A stretch of DNA of 6,090 nucleotides from Betaproteobacteria bacterium (GTDB taxonomy: Bacteria; Pseudomonadota; Gammaproteobacteria; Burkholderiales; Burkholderiaceae). Positions 1 through 6,008 of this stretch are shown here, piece after piece; the first letter of the stretch is position 1; each line of letters starts with the position of its first letter. Both the position numbers and the translations under genes were made by a program. The notes beneath the pieces were generated by a model. The model ran no database searches and was not told the DNA's origin. It was given only the letters and a program-made list of their open reading frames with translations. Location: the NCBI GenBank assembly GCA_015654605.1, contig JAATGO010000361.1, positions 1 to 6,090 on the forward strand, written 5' to 3'.

Positions 1-40
1 GTATAGATTGCAGCGTACATTGCTTACGTGCCTAGCTGGG

Positions 41-70
41 CTTATATACAGCATATCTGCTGTATATGAG
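41..70. repeat. Strong inverted repeat upstream of dnaB
   Basis: Positions 44-53 (ATATACAGCA) and 58-67 (TGCTGTATAT) are perfect 10-base inverted arms around a 4-base loop TATC. As RNA the stem extends outward to 41-70 with one G-U pair, giving about 13 base pairs. No T-run follows on either strand, so it is not a classical intrinsic terminator. It may be the 3' hairpin of the gene upstream of the window or a dimeric-regulator operator in the dnaB leader. The symmetry is seen directly; the role is unknown. Confidence 0.6.
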
Positions 71-125
71 TGGTACTTTCCCCCAACTATTCACAGGCTA
101 TGCGAGAATGACCCTATATAGGATG

Positions 126-131
126 TATAAT
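126..131 (+). promoter_or_regulatory. Candidate -10 box (TATAAT) for dnaB
   Basis: A perfect sigma70-type -10 hexamer TATAAT ends 7 bases before the dnaB ATG at 139. No good -35 lies 16-18 bases upstream (around 102-109). A TTCACA at 90-95 fits better with the weaker TATATA at 115-120, but with a 19-base spacer. If 126-131 is the real -10, transcription would begin at about 138-139 and the mRNA would be nearly leaderless. This agrees with the lack of a Shine-Dalgarno sequence at normal distance: the only purine cluster, AGGA at 120-123, is 15 bases from the ATG. Confidence 0.35.
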
Positions 132-138
132 TCGCGCC

Positions 139-675
139 ATGAATGTATCTTCTGATCCTCAGTTAGACTCCCTTCGGGTCCCTCCACACTCCATAGAATC
201 CGAGCAGTCGGTATTAGGGGGGTTGTTGTTGGATAATGCCGCATGGGATCGCATTGCTGATTTCGTCAGCGCAGACGATTTTTATCGCTACGACCATCGT
301 ATTATTTTCCAACATATTATCAAGTTGATCAATGAGACCAAGCCAGCTGATGTGATCACGGTGTATGAAGCCTTGTCCATCAGTGGCAAGTCAGAGGAAG
401 TAGGTGGCCTGAGTTATTTGAATGCTTTGGCGCAAAATACGCCATCTGCGGCAAATATTCGACGTTATGCCGAAATTGTGCGTGATCGAGGTATTCTGCG
501 CAAATTGATTACCGTATCTGATGAGATTTCAGGTAATGCTTTTAATCCGCAGGGTAAGGAGGTCAAGCAGATGCTTGACGAGGCCGAGTCCAAGATTTTT
601 GCGATTGCTGAAGAAGGTTCGCGTGGCTCACAGGGCTTTCAGGAAATTCAGCCATTGCTCACACAGGTAGTGTAA
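139..675 (+). CDS. dnaB: DnaB N-terminal fragment (178 aa, DnaB_N domain)
   Basis: This is the product expected if translation ends at the TAA. It contains the whole helical N-terminal domain of DnaB, starting with the family hallmark PPHSIESEQSVLGGLLLDN (about residues 15-33) and continuing through FYRYDHRIIFQHI and the helical hairpin up to the start of the linker (FQEIQPLLTQVV). In the intact protein this domain forms the hexamer collar and contacts primase and loader. The fragment has no ATPase motif, so alone it cannot unwind DNA. It is truncated just before the residues RIDELYNRD that normally continue the linker. The domain identity is certain; that it exists as a separate protein is inference. 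Confidence 0.6.
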   Translation: MNVSSDPQLDSLRVPPHSIESEQSVLGGLLLDNAAWDRIADFVSADDFYRYDHRIIFQHIIKLINETKPADVITVYEALSISGKSEEVGGLSYLNALAQNTPSAANIRRYAEIVRDRGILRKLITVSDEISGNAFNPQGKEVKQMLDEAESKIFAIAEEGSRGSQGFQEIQPLLTQVV

Positions 676-687
676 CGTATCGATGAA

Positions 688-1527
688 TTGTATAACCGGG
701 ACAGTAATAGTGATATTACAGGAGTGCCAACGGGATTCATTGATCTCGACAAAATGACATCTGGTTTGCAGCCAGGTGATTTGATCATTGTCGCTGGTCG
801 CCCTTCCATGGGTAAAACAGCTTTTTCTCTTAATATTGGTGAAAATGTTGCCATTGATAGTGGGTTGCCAGTTGCCGTTTTTTCAATGGAAATGGGTGGG
901 GCACAGCTAGCCATGCGGATGCTTGGCTCTGTCGGGCGCCTGGATCAACACCGTTTGCGGACAGGGCGTTTGATTGATGAAGATTGGCCACGTTTGACAC
1001 ATGCCATTCAAAAGATGAACGATGCTCAGCTATATATTGATGAAACTCCCGCATTAAGTTCGATTGAATTGCGTGCACGTGCGCGGCGGCTAGCTCGTCA
1101 ATGTGGCAAGTTGGGACTGATTATTATCGATTACTTGCAATTGATGTCTGGTAATTCCAGTGGCGAAAACCGTGCGACTGAAATATCAGAAATTTCTCGT
1201 AACTTAAAAGGCTTGGCAAAGGAGTTGAATTGTCCAGTGATCGCCTTGTCCCAGTTAAACCGCTCATTGGAGCAGCGTCCCAATAAACGGCCAGTGATGT
1301 CCGATTTGAGGGAATCAGGAGCGATCGAGCAAGATGCTGACGTGATTTTGTTTATTTATCGTGATGAAGTTTACAATCCCGATTCGACAGACAAAGGCAC
1401 GGCTGAGATTATTATCGGCAAGCAGCGCAATGGTCCTATTGGCAGTATACGCCTCGCGTTTCTGGGACAATTTACCAAATTTGATAATTATGCAGGCCAT
1501 CTGTCTTCGCCTTATGGTGGGGACTAG
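688..1527 (+). CDS. dnaB: DnaB C-terminal fragment (RecA-like ATPase domain, 279 aa)
   Basis: This part lies in the same frame as the N-terminal fragment, 12 bases past its stop. It opens with the end of the linker (YNRDSNSDITGVPTGF) and holds the complete RecA-like motor: Walker A at its residues 37-44, the SMEMGG segment, Walker B IIIDYLQLMSG, the SQLNRSLEQR motif and the RDEVYNPDS region. The first in-frame initiation-type codon after the stop is TTG 688, and no Shine-Dalgarno sequence precedes it well (AGGT at 665-668 is about 19 bases away). The next candidate, GTG 724, would remove the linker. An ATG at 683 is out of frame and ends after about two dozen codons. Separate translation by termination-reinitiation is therefore possible but weakly supported. 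The gene ends in TAG, 87 bases before the DUF47 start. Confidence 0.55.
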   Translation: MYNRDSNSDITGVPTGFIDLDKMTSGLQPGDLIIVAGRPSMGKTAFSLNIGENVAIDSGLPVAVFSMEMGGAQLAMRMLGSVGRLDQHRLRTGRLIDEDWPRLTHAIQKMNDAQLYIDETPALSSIELRARARRLARQCGKLGLIIIDYLQLMSGNSSGENRATEISEISRNLKGLAKELNCPVIALSQLNRSLEQRPNKRPVMSDLRESGAIEQDADVILFIYRDEVYNPDSTDKGTAEIIIGKQRNGPIGSIRLAFLGQFTKFDNYAGHLSSPYGGD

Positions 1528-1547
1528 ATGGGAGTAAAAGCAGTGTT

Positions 1548-1575
1548 ATTGCCAGCGTAGGGTAGGGCTGGTAAT
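1548..1575 (+). repeat. Hairpin between dnaB and the DUF47 gene
   Basis: ATTGCCAGC (1548-1556) can pair with GCTGGTAAT (1567-1575), giving nine pairs with one G-U around a 10-base loop. A small perfect hairpin CATTG-TAT-CAATG follows at 1576-1588. Neither is followed by a T-run, so intrinsic termination is not supported. They could be an mRNA 3'-end or processing structure separating dnaB from the phosphate genes. The pairing is seen; the function is inferred. Confidence 0.3.
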
Positions 1576-1614
1576 CATTGTATCAATGTAGTGACAATCT
1601 AAAAGAGAGTGAAC

Positions 1615-2241
1615 ATGTTTGGACGGTTTATGCCCACAGAAGGGAAATTCTTTGACTTGTTTAACCAGCACGCCGATTTGGCTGTGAAGGGTGCCAAAGA
1701 AATGCTTGCCTTAATGATCAACTTCGACGATCTTGAAATTCGTGTACACGCCATTGAAACGATCGAAAAGCAAGCAGATAAGATTACGCATAACACGATT
1801 GATCTATTACATAAAACGTTTATTACCCCTTTGGATCGTGACGACATTCACCAATTGATTACGCGTATGGATGATATCCTTGATCTTTTGGAAGATGGTG
1901 CACAAACCATTTCTTTATATGACATTAAGGCGATTACACCAGAAGCAACGAGGTTGGCAGAACTTTGCCTGACTTGTGTTCAGAAAGTACAGGCAGCCGT
2001 TGCGTTACTACATAATATGGATAATTCGCGCAAGATATTGAGTATTTGTGAGGAGATTGATCGTTTGGAGTCTGATGCGGATCATGTCATGCGCGCAGCT
2101 ATGTCTAAACTGTTTCGAGATGAGCCGGATGTGCGTAATCTGATCAAACTAAAAGCGATTTACGAAATTCTGGAAACGGTGACAGACCGTTGTGAAGATG
2201 TTGCGAATATCATTGAAGGTATCATCGTCGAAAACGCATGA
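1615..2241 (+). CDS. DUF47 family PhoU-like protein (TIGR00153 type), partner of Pit
   Basis: This is a 208-aa soluble, all-helical protein of the DUF47 family, related to PhoU, whose genes commonly sit next to Pit transporters and are thought to modulate phosphate uptake. Family features seen are the N-terminal MFGRFMPTEGKFFDLFNQHAD, the first acidic helix IETIEKQADKI (about 47-57), FITPLDRDDI (about 69-78) followed by RMDDILDLLEDG, and in the second half CEEIDRLESDAD and VTDRCEDVANIIEGIIVENA. The repeated E/D-xxx-D helices are the metal-binding type in PhoU-like proteins. ATG 1615 is preferred over GTG 1609 because homologues begin MFGR and a purine-rich GAGAG at 1605-1609 lies at usable distance. 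The length is normal for the family. The gene lies 76 bases before pit on the same strand and is probably cotranscribed with it. The function is inferred from family and context. Confidence 0.9.
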   Translation: MFGRFMPTEGKFFDLFNQHADLAVKGAKEMLALMINFDDLEIRVHAIETIEKQADKITHNTIDLLHKTFITPLDRDDIHQLITRMDDILDLLEDGAQTISLYDIKAITPEATRLAELCLTCVQKVQAAVALLHNMDNSRKILSICEEIDRLESDADHVMRAAMSKLFRDEPDVRNLIKLKAIYEILETVTDRCEDVANIIEGIIVENA

Positions 2242-2317
2242 TTATCTGTTTGTTGCTTTATGTGGCCTTGTCAATGGCAGGGCTTTGATTCATCTTGAAT
2301 AATATCAATCTTCTTTC

Positions 2318-3325
2318 ATGCATACTGTACAAATAAGTTTTCATATTTTGGCATTGCTGATTCTGTTAGCGCTCCTGTTTGACTTCATGAATGGTTTTCA
2401 TGATGCCGCCAACGCGATTGCTACCGTGGTGTCTACAGGTGTTCTCAGACCACAGACAGCCGTAGCGATGGCAGCTTTTTTCAACCTGGTGGCCGTTTTT
2501 GTATTTCATCAATTACATGTGGCAGCATCCGTGGGAAAAGGGACGATTGATCCAAATATTGTGGATCATGTCGTAGTGTTTGGTGCTTTGATTGGTGCTA
2601 TTTTCTGGAACTTGGTGACGTGGTATTACGGTATCCCCTCTTCTTCCTCTCATGCCTTGATTGGTGGGCTGGTAGGGGCGGCAGTTGCCAAGGCTGGGAC
2701 GGGCGCACTGATCTCTTCTGGTTTGATCAAGATAGTACTGTTTATTGTATTGTCACCGTTATTGGGATTCGTGTTCGGATCACTCATGATGATACTGGTG
2801 TCCTGGATTTTTGTGCGGTCGACACCGAGAAAAATTGATGGCTGGTTTCGACGAGCACAGTTGGTATCCGCATCTATGTATAGTCTTGGTCACGGTGGTA
2901 ACGATGCACAAAAGACGATCGGTATTATTTGGATGCTATTAATTGCTGCTGGTCATGCTGGGGCTGACAACCCTCCTGTATGGGTCATCATTAGCTGCTA
3001 TTGCGCGATTAGTCTAGGGACTTTGTTCGGGGGATGGCGCATTGTGAAGACAATGGGGCAAAAAATCACCAAGCTGAAACCGGTCGGTGGATTCTGTGCT
3101 GAGACAGGTGGTGCCATTACCCTGTTTATTGCAACTGCCTTGGGCGTTCCTGTCTCCACAACACATACTATTACGGGAGCTATTGTTGGCGTTGGTGCTT
3201 CACGCAGCATGTCTGCTGTGCGTTGGGGCGTTGCTGGCAGTATTGTGTGGGCATGGATTTTTGCTATTCCAGCATCCGCTTTTGTCGCAGCACTGGCATG
3301 GTGGGTTGGAGAACGTATTTTGTGA
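2318..3325 (+). CDS. pit: Inorganic phosphate transporter, PiT family
   Basis: This is a 335-aa integral inner-membrane protein that imports inorganic phosphate (as metal-phosphate in Pit systems), driven by the proton gradient. The two PiT half-repeats are visible. The N-terminal half has DFMNGFHDAANA (22-33) and IPSSSSHALIGG (from about 106). The C-terminal half has HGGNDAQKTIG (192-202) and VPVSTTHTITGA (from 277). The rest is long hydrophobic membrane segments, roughly nine or ten, with a short cytoplasmic stretch STPRKIDGWFRRAQ in the middle. It is shorter than E. coli PitA (about 500 aa) and matches the compact form that lacks the large central loop. The start ATG 2318 has no clear Shine-Dalgarno sequence, so translation may be coupled or weak, but the first membrane segment begins right after it and no better start exists. 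It follows the DUF47 gene, its expected regulator, and converges with the ETF-QO gene. Confidence 0.93.
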   Translation: MHTVQISFHILALLILLALLFDFMNGFHDAANAIATVVSTGVLRPQTAVAMAAFFNLVAVFVFHQLHVAASVGKGTIDPNIVDHVVVFGALIGAIFWNLVTWYYGIPSSSSHALIGGLVGAAVAKAGTGALISSGLIKIVLFIVLSPLLGFVFGSLMMILVSWIFVRSTPRKIDGWFRRAQLVSASMYSLGHGGNDAQKTIGIIWMLLIAAGHAGADNPPVWVIISCYCAISLGTLFGGWRIVKTMGQKITKLKPVGGFCAETGGAITLFIATALGVPVSTTHTITGAIVGVGASRSMSAVRWGVAGSIVWAWIFAIPASAFVAALAWWVGERIL

Positions 3326-3342
3326 TGGCGGCTGGTATCAGG

Positions 3343-3363
3343 TAGATGAGGACTACTCATCTA
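3343..3363 (+). repeat. Perfect inverted repeat after pit
   Basis: TAGATGAG (3343-3350) and CTCATCTA (3356-3363) form a perfect 8-base inverted repeat around GACTA, starting 18 bases after the pit stop codon. The stem is AT-balanced and is not followed by a T-run, so it is a weak candidate for the end of the DUF47-pit transcript, perhaps a 3' stabilising hairpin rather than an intrinsic terminator. Confidence 0.4.
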
Positions 3364-3410
3364 TCATGATTACCGATGATGTGTTCTCGTGTGCTATCAG
3401 ATGTGACGTG

Positions 3411-3454
3411 AAAATAAAACTATCCCCGACTGCAATGAGCAGAGGCGGGGATAG
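3411..3454 (-). terminator. Rho-independent terminator of the ETF-QO gene
   Basis: CTATCCCCG (3420-3428) and CGGGGATAG (3446-3454) are perfect 9-base GC-rich arms. The inner loop can pair further (CTGC 3430-3433 with GCAG 3439-3442, loop AATGA). Read on the minus strand, the hairpin is followed at once by TTTTATTTT (complement of 3411-3419), the U-tract expected of an intrinsic terminator. It starts 27 bases after the ETF-QO stop. On the plus strand the following bases are A-rich, so it should act mainly on the minus-strand transcript, although the pit transcript would also fold it. A further arm pair (3453-3458 with 3471-3476) borders an A-rich loop. Confidence 0.85.
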
Positions 3455-3481
3455 GTAGAATAATAAAAAACTACCTGTGCT

Positions 3482-5158
3482 TTACATGTTGGAATAATTG
3501 GGACCGCCACCGCCTTCCGGTGTTACCCAGACGATATTTTGGGTAGGGTCTTTGATATCGCAGGTTTTACAGTGCACACAGTTTTGCGCATTGATTTGCA
3601 GGCGATCACCGTCATCATCATTTTTGACAAATTCATATACACCCGCTGGGCAGTAACGAGCTTCAGGGCCAGCATAACGTGCCAGATTGATTGCTACGGG
3701 TACAGATGGATCTTTTAATGTTAAATGGATAGGCTGATCTTCCGCATGATTGGTGTTGGATATAAAAACGGATGACAGTTTGTCGAATGTGAGCTTACCA
3801 TCTGGCTTGGGATAGACAATTGGTGTGAAATTAGCCGCAGGTTTAAGTGCTTCATGATCCGCATGTGTATGATGCAGTGTCCAGGGGGCTTTGCCACCGA
3901 ACACAACCTGATCGATGCCGACTAATAGTGTTCCCAGGTATAGTCCCTTACTCATGGAGGGTTTGAAATTACGCGCCTTATATAGCTCAGCATGTAGCCA
4001 GGAAGTTTCAAAAGCCTGTGTATAGGCAGTCAGTTCATCGTGTTGCCGTTGGTTGCTGATGGCATCGAAAGCAGCCTGTGCTGCGAGCATCCCGGTTTTA
4101 ATCGCCGCATGGCTACCTTTGATACGGCTGGCATTCAAAAAGCCCGCTTCGCAACCAATCAGTGCACCACCAGGGAAGGTGAGCTTGGGCAAAGATTGCA
4201 ATCCCCCTGCTGTAATAGCCCGTGCGCCGTAGCCTAAGCGTTTTCCTCCCACGAAAAATTTGCGAATTTCGGGATGTGTTTTGTAACGCTGAAACTCTTC
4301 ATAGGGAGATAAATACGGATTTTCGTAAGCTAGGCCAACGACGTAACCTACTGCGACTTGATGGTTTTCCATATGATAGAGGAAGGAGCCTCCATAAGTC
4401 GCTTTATCTAATGGCCAGCCTGCCGTATGGATGACTAATCCAGGTTGATGCAATGCAGGATCTATCTCCCATATTTCTTTAATACCGATACCATACGTTT
4501 GAGGATCTTTACCTTTGGCGAGATCAAATTGCTTGATCAATTGCTTACCTAAATGGCCGCGTGCACCTTCGGCAAAGAGGGTATATTTGGCATGCAACTC
4601 CATCCCCAACTGAAATGCGTCACTAGGTTCGCCATGGCGGTTGACTCCCATGTTGCCAGTCGCAACACCTTTTACTGCGCCAGTGTCGTCGTATAGAATT
4701 TCGGCAGCAGGAAAGCCTGGAAAGACTTCTACCCCGAGTTCTTCCGCTTGCTGCCCCAACCAGCGTGCGACATTGGCCAGGGAGACAATATAGTTGCCAT
4801 GATTTTGAAAACAGGCTGGCAAAAGCCATGACGGTGTTTTGTAGGCTTTGCTGGCGCTTAGAAAAAGAAATCGATCTTCAGTGACAGGGGTGTTTAATGG
4901 TGCGCCGCGTTCTTTCCAGTCAGGGAATAATTCATGGATGCCTTGAGGATCCATGACGGCACCAGAGAGAATGTGCGCGCCAATTTCTCCTCCTTTTTCC
5001 AGAACGCAGACGGATATTTCCTGATGCGCGTCTGCAGCTAACTGTTTTAGTCGGATTGCCGCAGATAGGCCCGCAGGCCCTCCACCGACGATAACGATAT
5101 CGTATTCCATAGTTTCGCGCGGACCATACTGCGCGAGCAAATCAGTTGTTTCTGTCAT
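3482..5158 (-). CDS. Electron transfer flavoprotein-ubiquinone oxidoreductase (ETF-QO)
   Basis: This 558-aa enzyme (ETFDH/etfD type) takes electrons from reduced electron transfer flavoprotein and passes them to ubiquinone, linking acyl-CoA and other dehydrogenases to the respiratory chain at the inner face of the membrane. The N-terminal FAD-binding Rossmann motif VIVGGGPAGLSAA has its glycines at 25-30. The conserved GGLQSLPKLTFPGGALIGC and GSHAAIKTG segments lie at about 312-353. A C-terminal 4Fe-4S cluster is supplied by Cys503 (RYCPAG), Cys527, Cys530 and Cys533 (NCVHCKTCDIKDP), with nearly the same spacing as the four cluster cysteines of human ETF-QO. The end GGGGPNYSNM is typical, so the TAA stop is genuine. 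ATG 5158 is chosen because homologues carry a similar short head ending in YGPRE; Met17 is the only near alternative. The ribosome site is poor (GGGA about a dozen bases upstream). The gene is single, convergent with pit, and ends in a strong terminator. Confidence 0.96.
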   Translation of the reverse strand: MTETTDLLAQYGPRETMEYDIVIVGGGPAGLSAAIRLKQLAADAHQEISVCVLEKGGEIGAHILSGAVMDPQGIHELFPDWKERGAPLNTPVTEDRFLFLSASKAYKTPSWLLPACFQNHGNYIVSLANVARWLGQQAEELGVEVFPGFPAAEILYDDTGAVKGVATGNMGVNRHGEPSDAFQLGMELHAKYTLFAEGARGHLGKQLIKQFDLAKGKDPQTYGIGIKEIWEIDPALHQPGLVIHTAGWPLDKATYGGSFLYHMENHQVAVGYVVGLAYENPYLSPYEEFQRYKTHPEIRKFFVGGKRLGYGARAITAGGLQSLPKLTFPGGALIGCEAGFLNASRIKGSHAAIKTGMLAAQAAFDAISNQRQHDELTAYTQAFETSWLHAELYKARNFKPSMSKGLYLGTLLVGIDQVVFGGKAPWTLHHTHADHEALKPAANFTPIVYPKPDGKLTFDKLSSVFISNTNHAEDQPIHLTLKDPSVPVAINLARYAGPEARYCPAGVYEFVKNDDDGDRLQINAQNCVHCKTCDIKDPTQNIVWVTPEGGGGPNYSNM

Positions 5159-5606
5159 GAATTGTTGTCCCGTGTTTTCTCTTGTCTATGTAAAGAGTAT
5201 TTTTTAACTATAAAATCGTATTGCAGTGCATTCTGTTTGTTTATACATCTTGATCATGTTTCCACATTTGTTCGGTTTGTCGCACGTCTTTGCCATACTG
5301 CGCATACTGTTTTTCGTTGGCATTCTTTTCGCTGGACTGATTCTACATGAGTCTTTTATGCAATTATCAGGCGAGTCATGTTGCTACTACTTTTTTTCCA
5401 GAAACTGATAAAGGCTGTATTTTTTCTTTACAATGAGCCATATTTTAGATGATTTTAGGCATTTTTTTATGTGCTACCGGAGATGGATGTTATTTTTCAC
5501 TTCATTAAGTGCTTTTTGGAAACTTTTCCAAGGCAATTTCTCATGAAATAAATTCATCATTATGACAAATTAAACTGAAGTAAATTGCCCAGAGAAAGCA
5601 GGAACA
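5159..5606. other. 448-base divergent intergenic region, T-rich, no convincing gene
   Basis: This gap separates the divergent ETF-QO and thioesterase starts and should hold both promoters. It is rich in T-runs on the plus strand, for example around 5201-5205, 5391-5397, 5420-5426 and 5461-5467. Two short open frames overlap within 5162-5408 but lack ribosome sites; the one at 5226-5408 encodes a hydrophobic stretch that T-richness alone could produce. CATACTG is repeated with a 9-base period at 5294-5300 and 5303-5309. A small hairpin CACTT-CATT-AAGTG lies at 5498-5511 and a palindrome at 5516-5531. The best plus-strand promoter guess is TTCTCA (5538-5543) with TATGAC (5561-5566), 17 bases apart, but it is weak. 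A minus-strand TATAGT (5212-5207) lacks a matching -35. Confidence 0.6.
5516..5531. promoter_or_regulatory. Palindrome upstream of the thioesterase gene, possible operator
   Basis: TTGGAAA (5516-5522) and TTTCCAA (5525-5531) are perfect 7-base inverted arms separated by only two bases. The loop is too small for an RNA hairpin without opening the inner pairs, so a dimeric DNA-binding site is more natural than a terminator. It lies 75 bases before the thioesterase ATG, just upstream of the weak candidate promoter at 5538-5566. No regulator is encoded in the window, and the T/A-rich surroundings make chance palindromes easier. Confidence 0.3.
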
Positions 5607-6008
5607 ATGTCGAATACATTAGCGTATACAGCAAGATTGAAGGTGCTTTGGAGTGATATGGACTCCTTTGGTCACGTCAATAACACGATTTATTTCCGGT
5701 ACATGGAACAGACCCGTATCGAGTGGCTGGAGCAGTTCTACCCGCTGGGAATGGTCGGTGAGCAAGGGCCGGTCATTGTGAATACCTATTGTAATTTTCG
5801 GCATCAGCTAAGATATCCTGCTGAAATTGATGTTCGCCTGTTTGTTACAACTTTGGGACGATCCAGTGTGGAAACTACCTACGAAATTGTAGGTGTCGAA
5901 CAACCAGAAATCATTTATGCTGATGGCGGTGCAAAAATTGTATGGATTGATTTCAAGCAAGAGAAATCGGTGCCTTTGCCGGAACAGATCCGTCTCGCCT
6001 TATCTTGA
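5607..6008 (+). CDS. Acyl-CoA thioesterase, hotdog fold (4HBT / YbgC-FadM-like)
   Basis: This 133-aa protein is of normal length for single-domain 4-hydroxybenzoyl-CoA-thioesterase-like enzymes, which hydrolyse acyl-CoA to free acid and CoA as cytoplasmic oligomers. The signature VLWSDMDSFGHVNN (13-26) followed by YFRYMEQTRIEWL contains Asp19, which corresponds to the catalytic Asp17 of the Pseudomonas enzyme, and the HVNN turn before the long central helix. The later segments from VIVNTYCNFRHQLRYP to SVETTYEIVG and GGAKIVWIDF fit the hotdog beta-sheet strands. The start ATG 5607 is supported by AGGA at 5600-5603, although the spacing is tight. The substrate cannot be told from sequence; FadM-like long-chain or YbgC-like short-chain acyl-CoAs are both possible. 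Its divergent neighbour ETF-QO also belongs to acyl-CoA metabolism, which suggests but does not prove a related role. Confidence 0.88.
   Translation: MSNTLAYTARLKVLWSDMDSFGHVNNTIYFRYMEQTRIEWLEQFYPLGMVGEQGPVIVNTYCNFRHQLRYPAEIDVRLFVTTLGRSSVETTYEIVGVEQPEIIYADGGAKIVWIDFKQEKSVPLPEQIRLALS

Larger units (their letters stand above)
139..1527 (+). pseudogene. dnaB: Replicative DNA helicase DnaB, interrupted by an in-frame TAA stop
   Basis: Read through the TAA at 673-675, this single frame encodes a 462-codon DnaB, close to the usual 460-470 aa. DnaB is the hexameric 5'-3' helicase that unwinds DNA at the replication fork. In full-length numbering the N-terminal domain covers about 15-120, the linker helix lies near 175-190, Walker A GRPSMGKT is at 220-227 (796-819) with Lys226, and Walker B IIIDYLQ has its Asp at 331. 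The helicase block SDLRESGAIEQDAD and the C-terminal KQRNGPIG are intact. The only lesion is codon 179; from memory, relatives read VVERIDELY here, so one G-to-T change (GAA to TAA) would explain it. There is no frameshift or other stop. The frame has a stop (TGA 109-111) upstream and ATG 139 is the only start between, so the start is secure. Whether the locus is dead, suppressed, split or misread cannot be told from this sequence alone. Confidence 0.8.

Noticed and set aside
41..70. LexA (SOS) box
   Set aside because: LexA sites read CTGT-N8-ACAG; here the half-sites are in the opposite orientation.
673..675. Reassignment of TAA to a sense codon
   Set aside because: The ETF-QO gene ends naturally in TAA right after its conserved C-terminus, so TAA works as a stop in this organism.
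661..700. Intein or insertion element inside dnaB
   Set aside because: No extra sequence is present; both sides of the stop align continuously with DnaB and known DnaB inteins sit in the ATPase motifs, which are uninterrupted here.
648..914. Minus-strand open frame of 88 codons over the dnaB break
   Set aside because: It lies opposite conserved DnaB coding sequence, resembles no known protein and has no ribosome site; it is a shadow frame.
2265..2286. Terminator or attenuator between the DUF47 gene and pit
   Set aside because: GCCTTG/CAGGGC gives only six pairs with one G-U and just three following Ts; too weak to call.
3087..3458. Plus-strand 123-codon frame overlapping the end of pit
   Set aside because: It is an alternative frame of the conserved Pit C-terminus that runs on into the terminator region; it shows no family features.
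5162..5350. Small gene of 62 codons next to the ETF-QO start
   Set aside because: Low-complexity, T-driven composition, no ribosome site, and it overlaps the expected ETF-QO promoter and 5' UTR.
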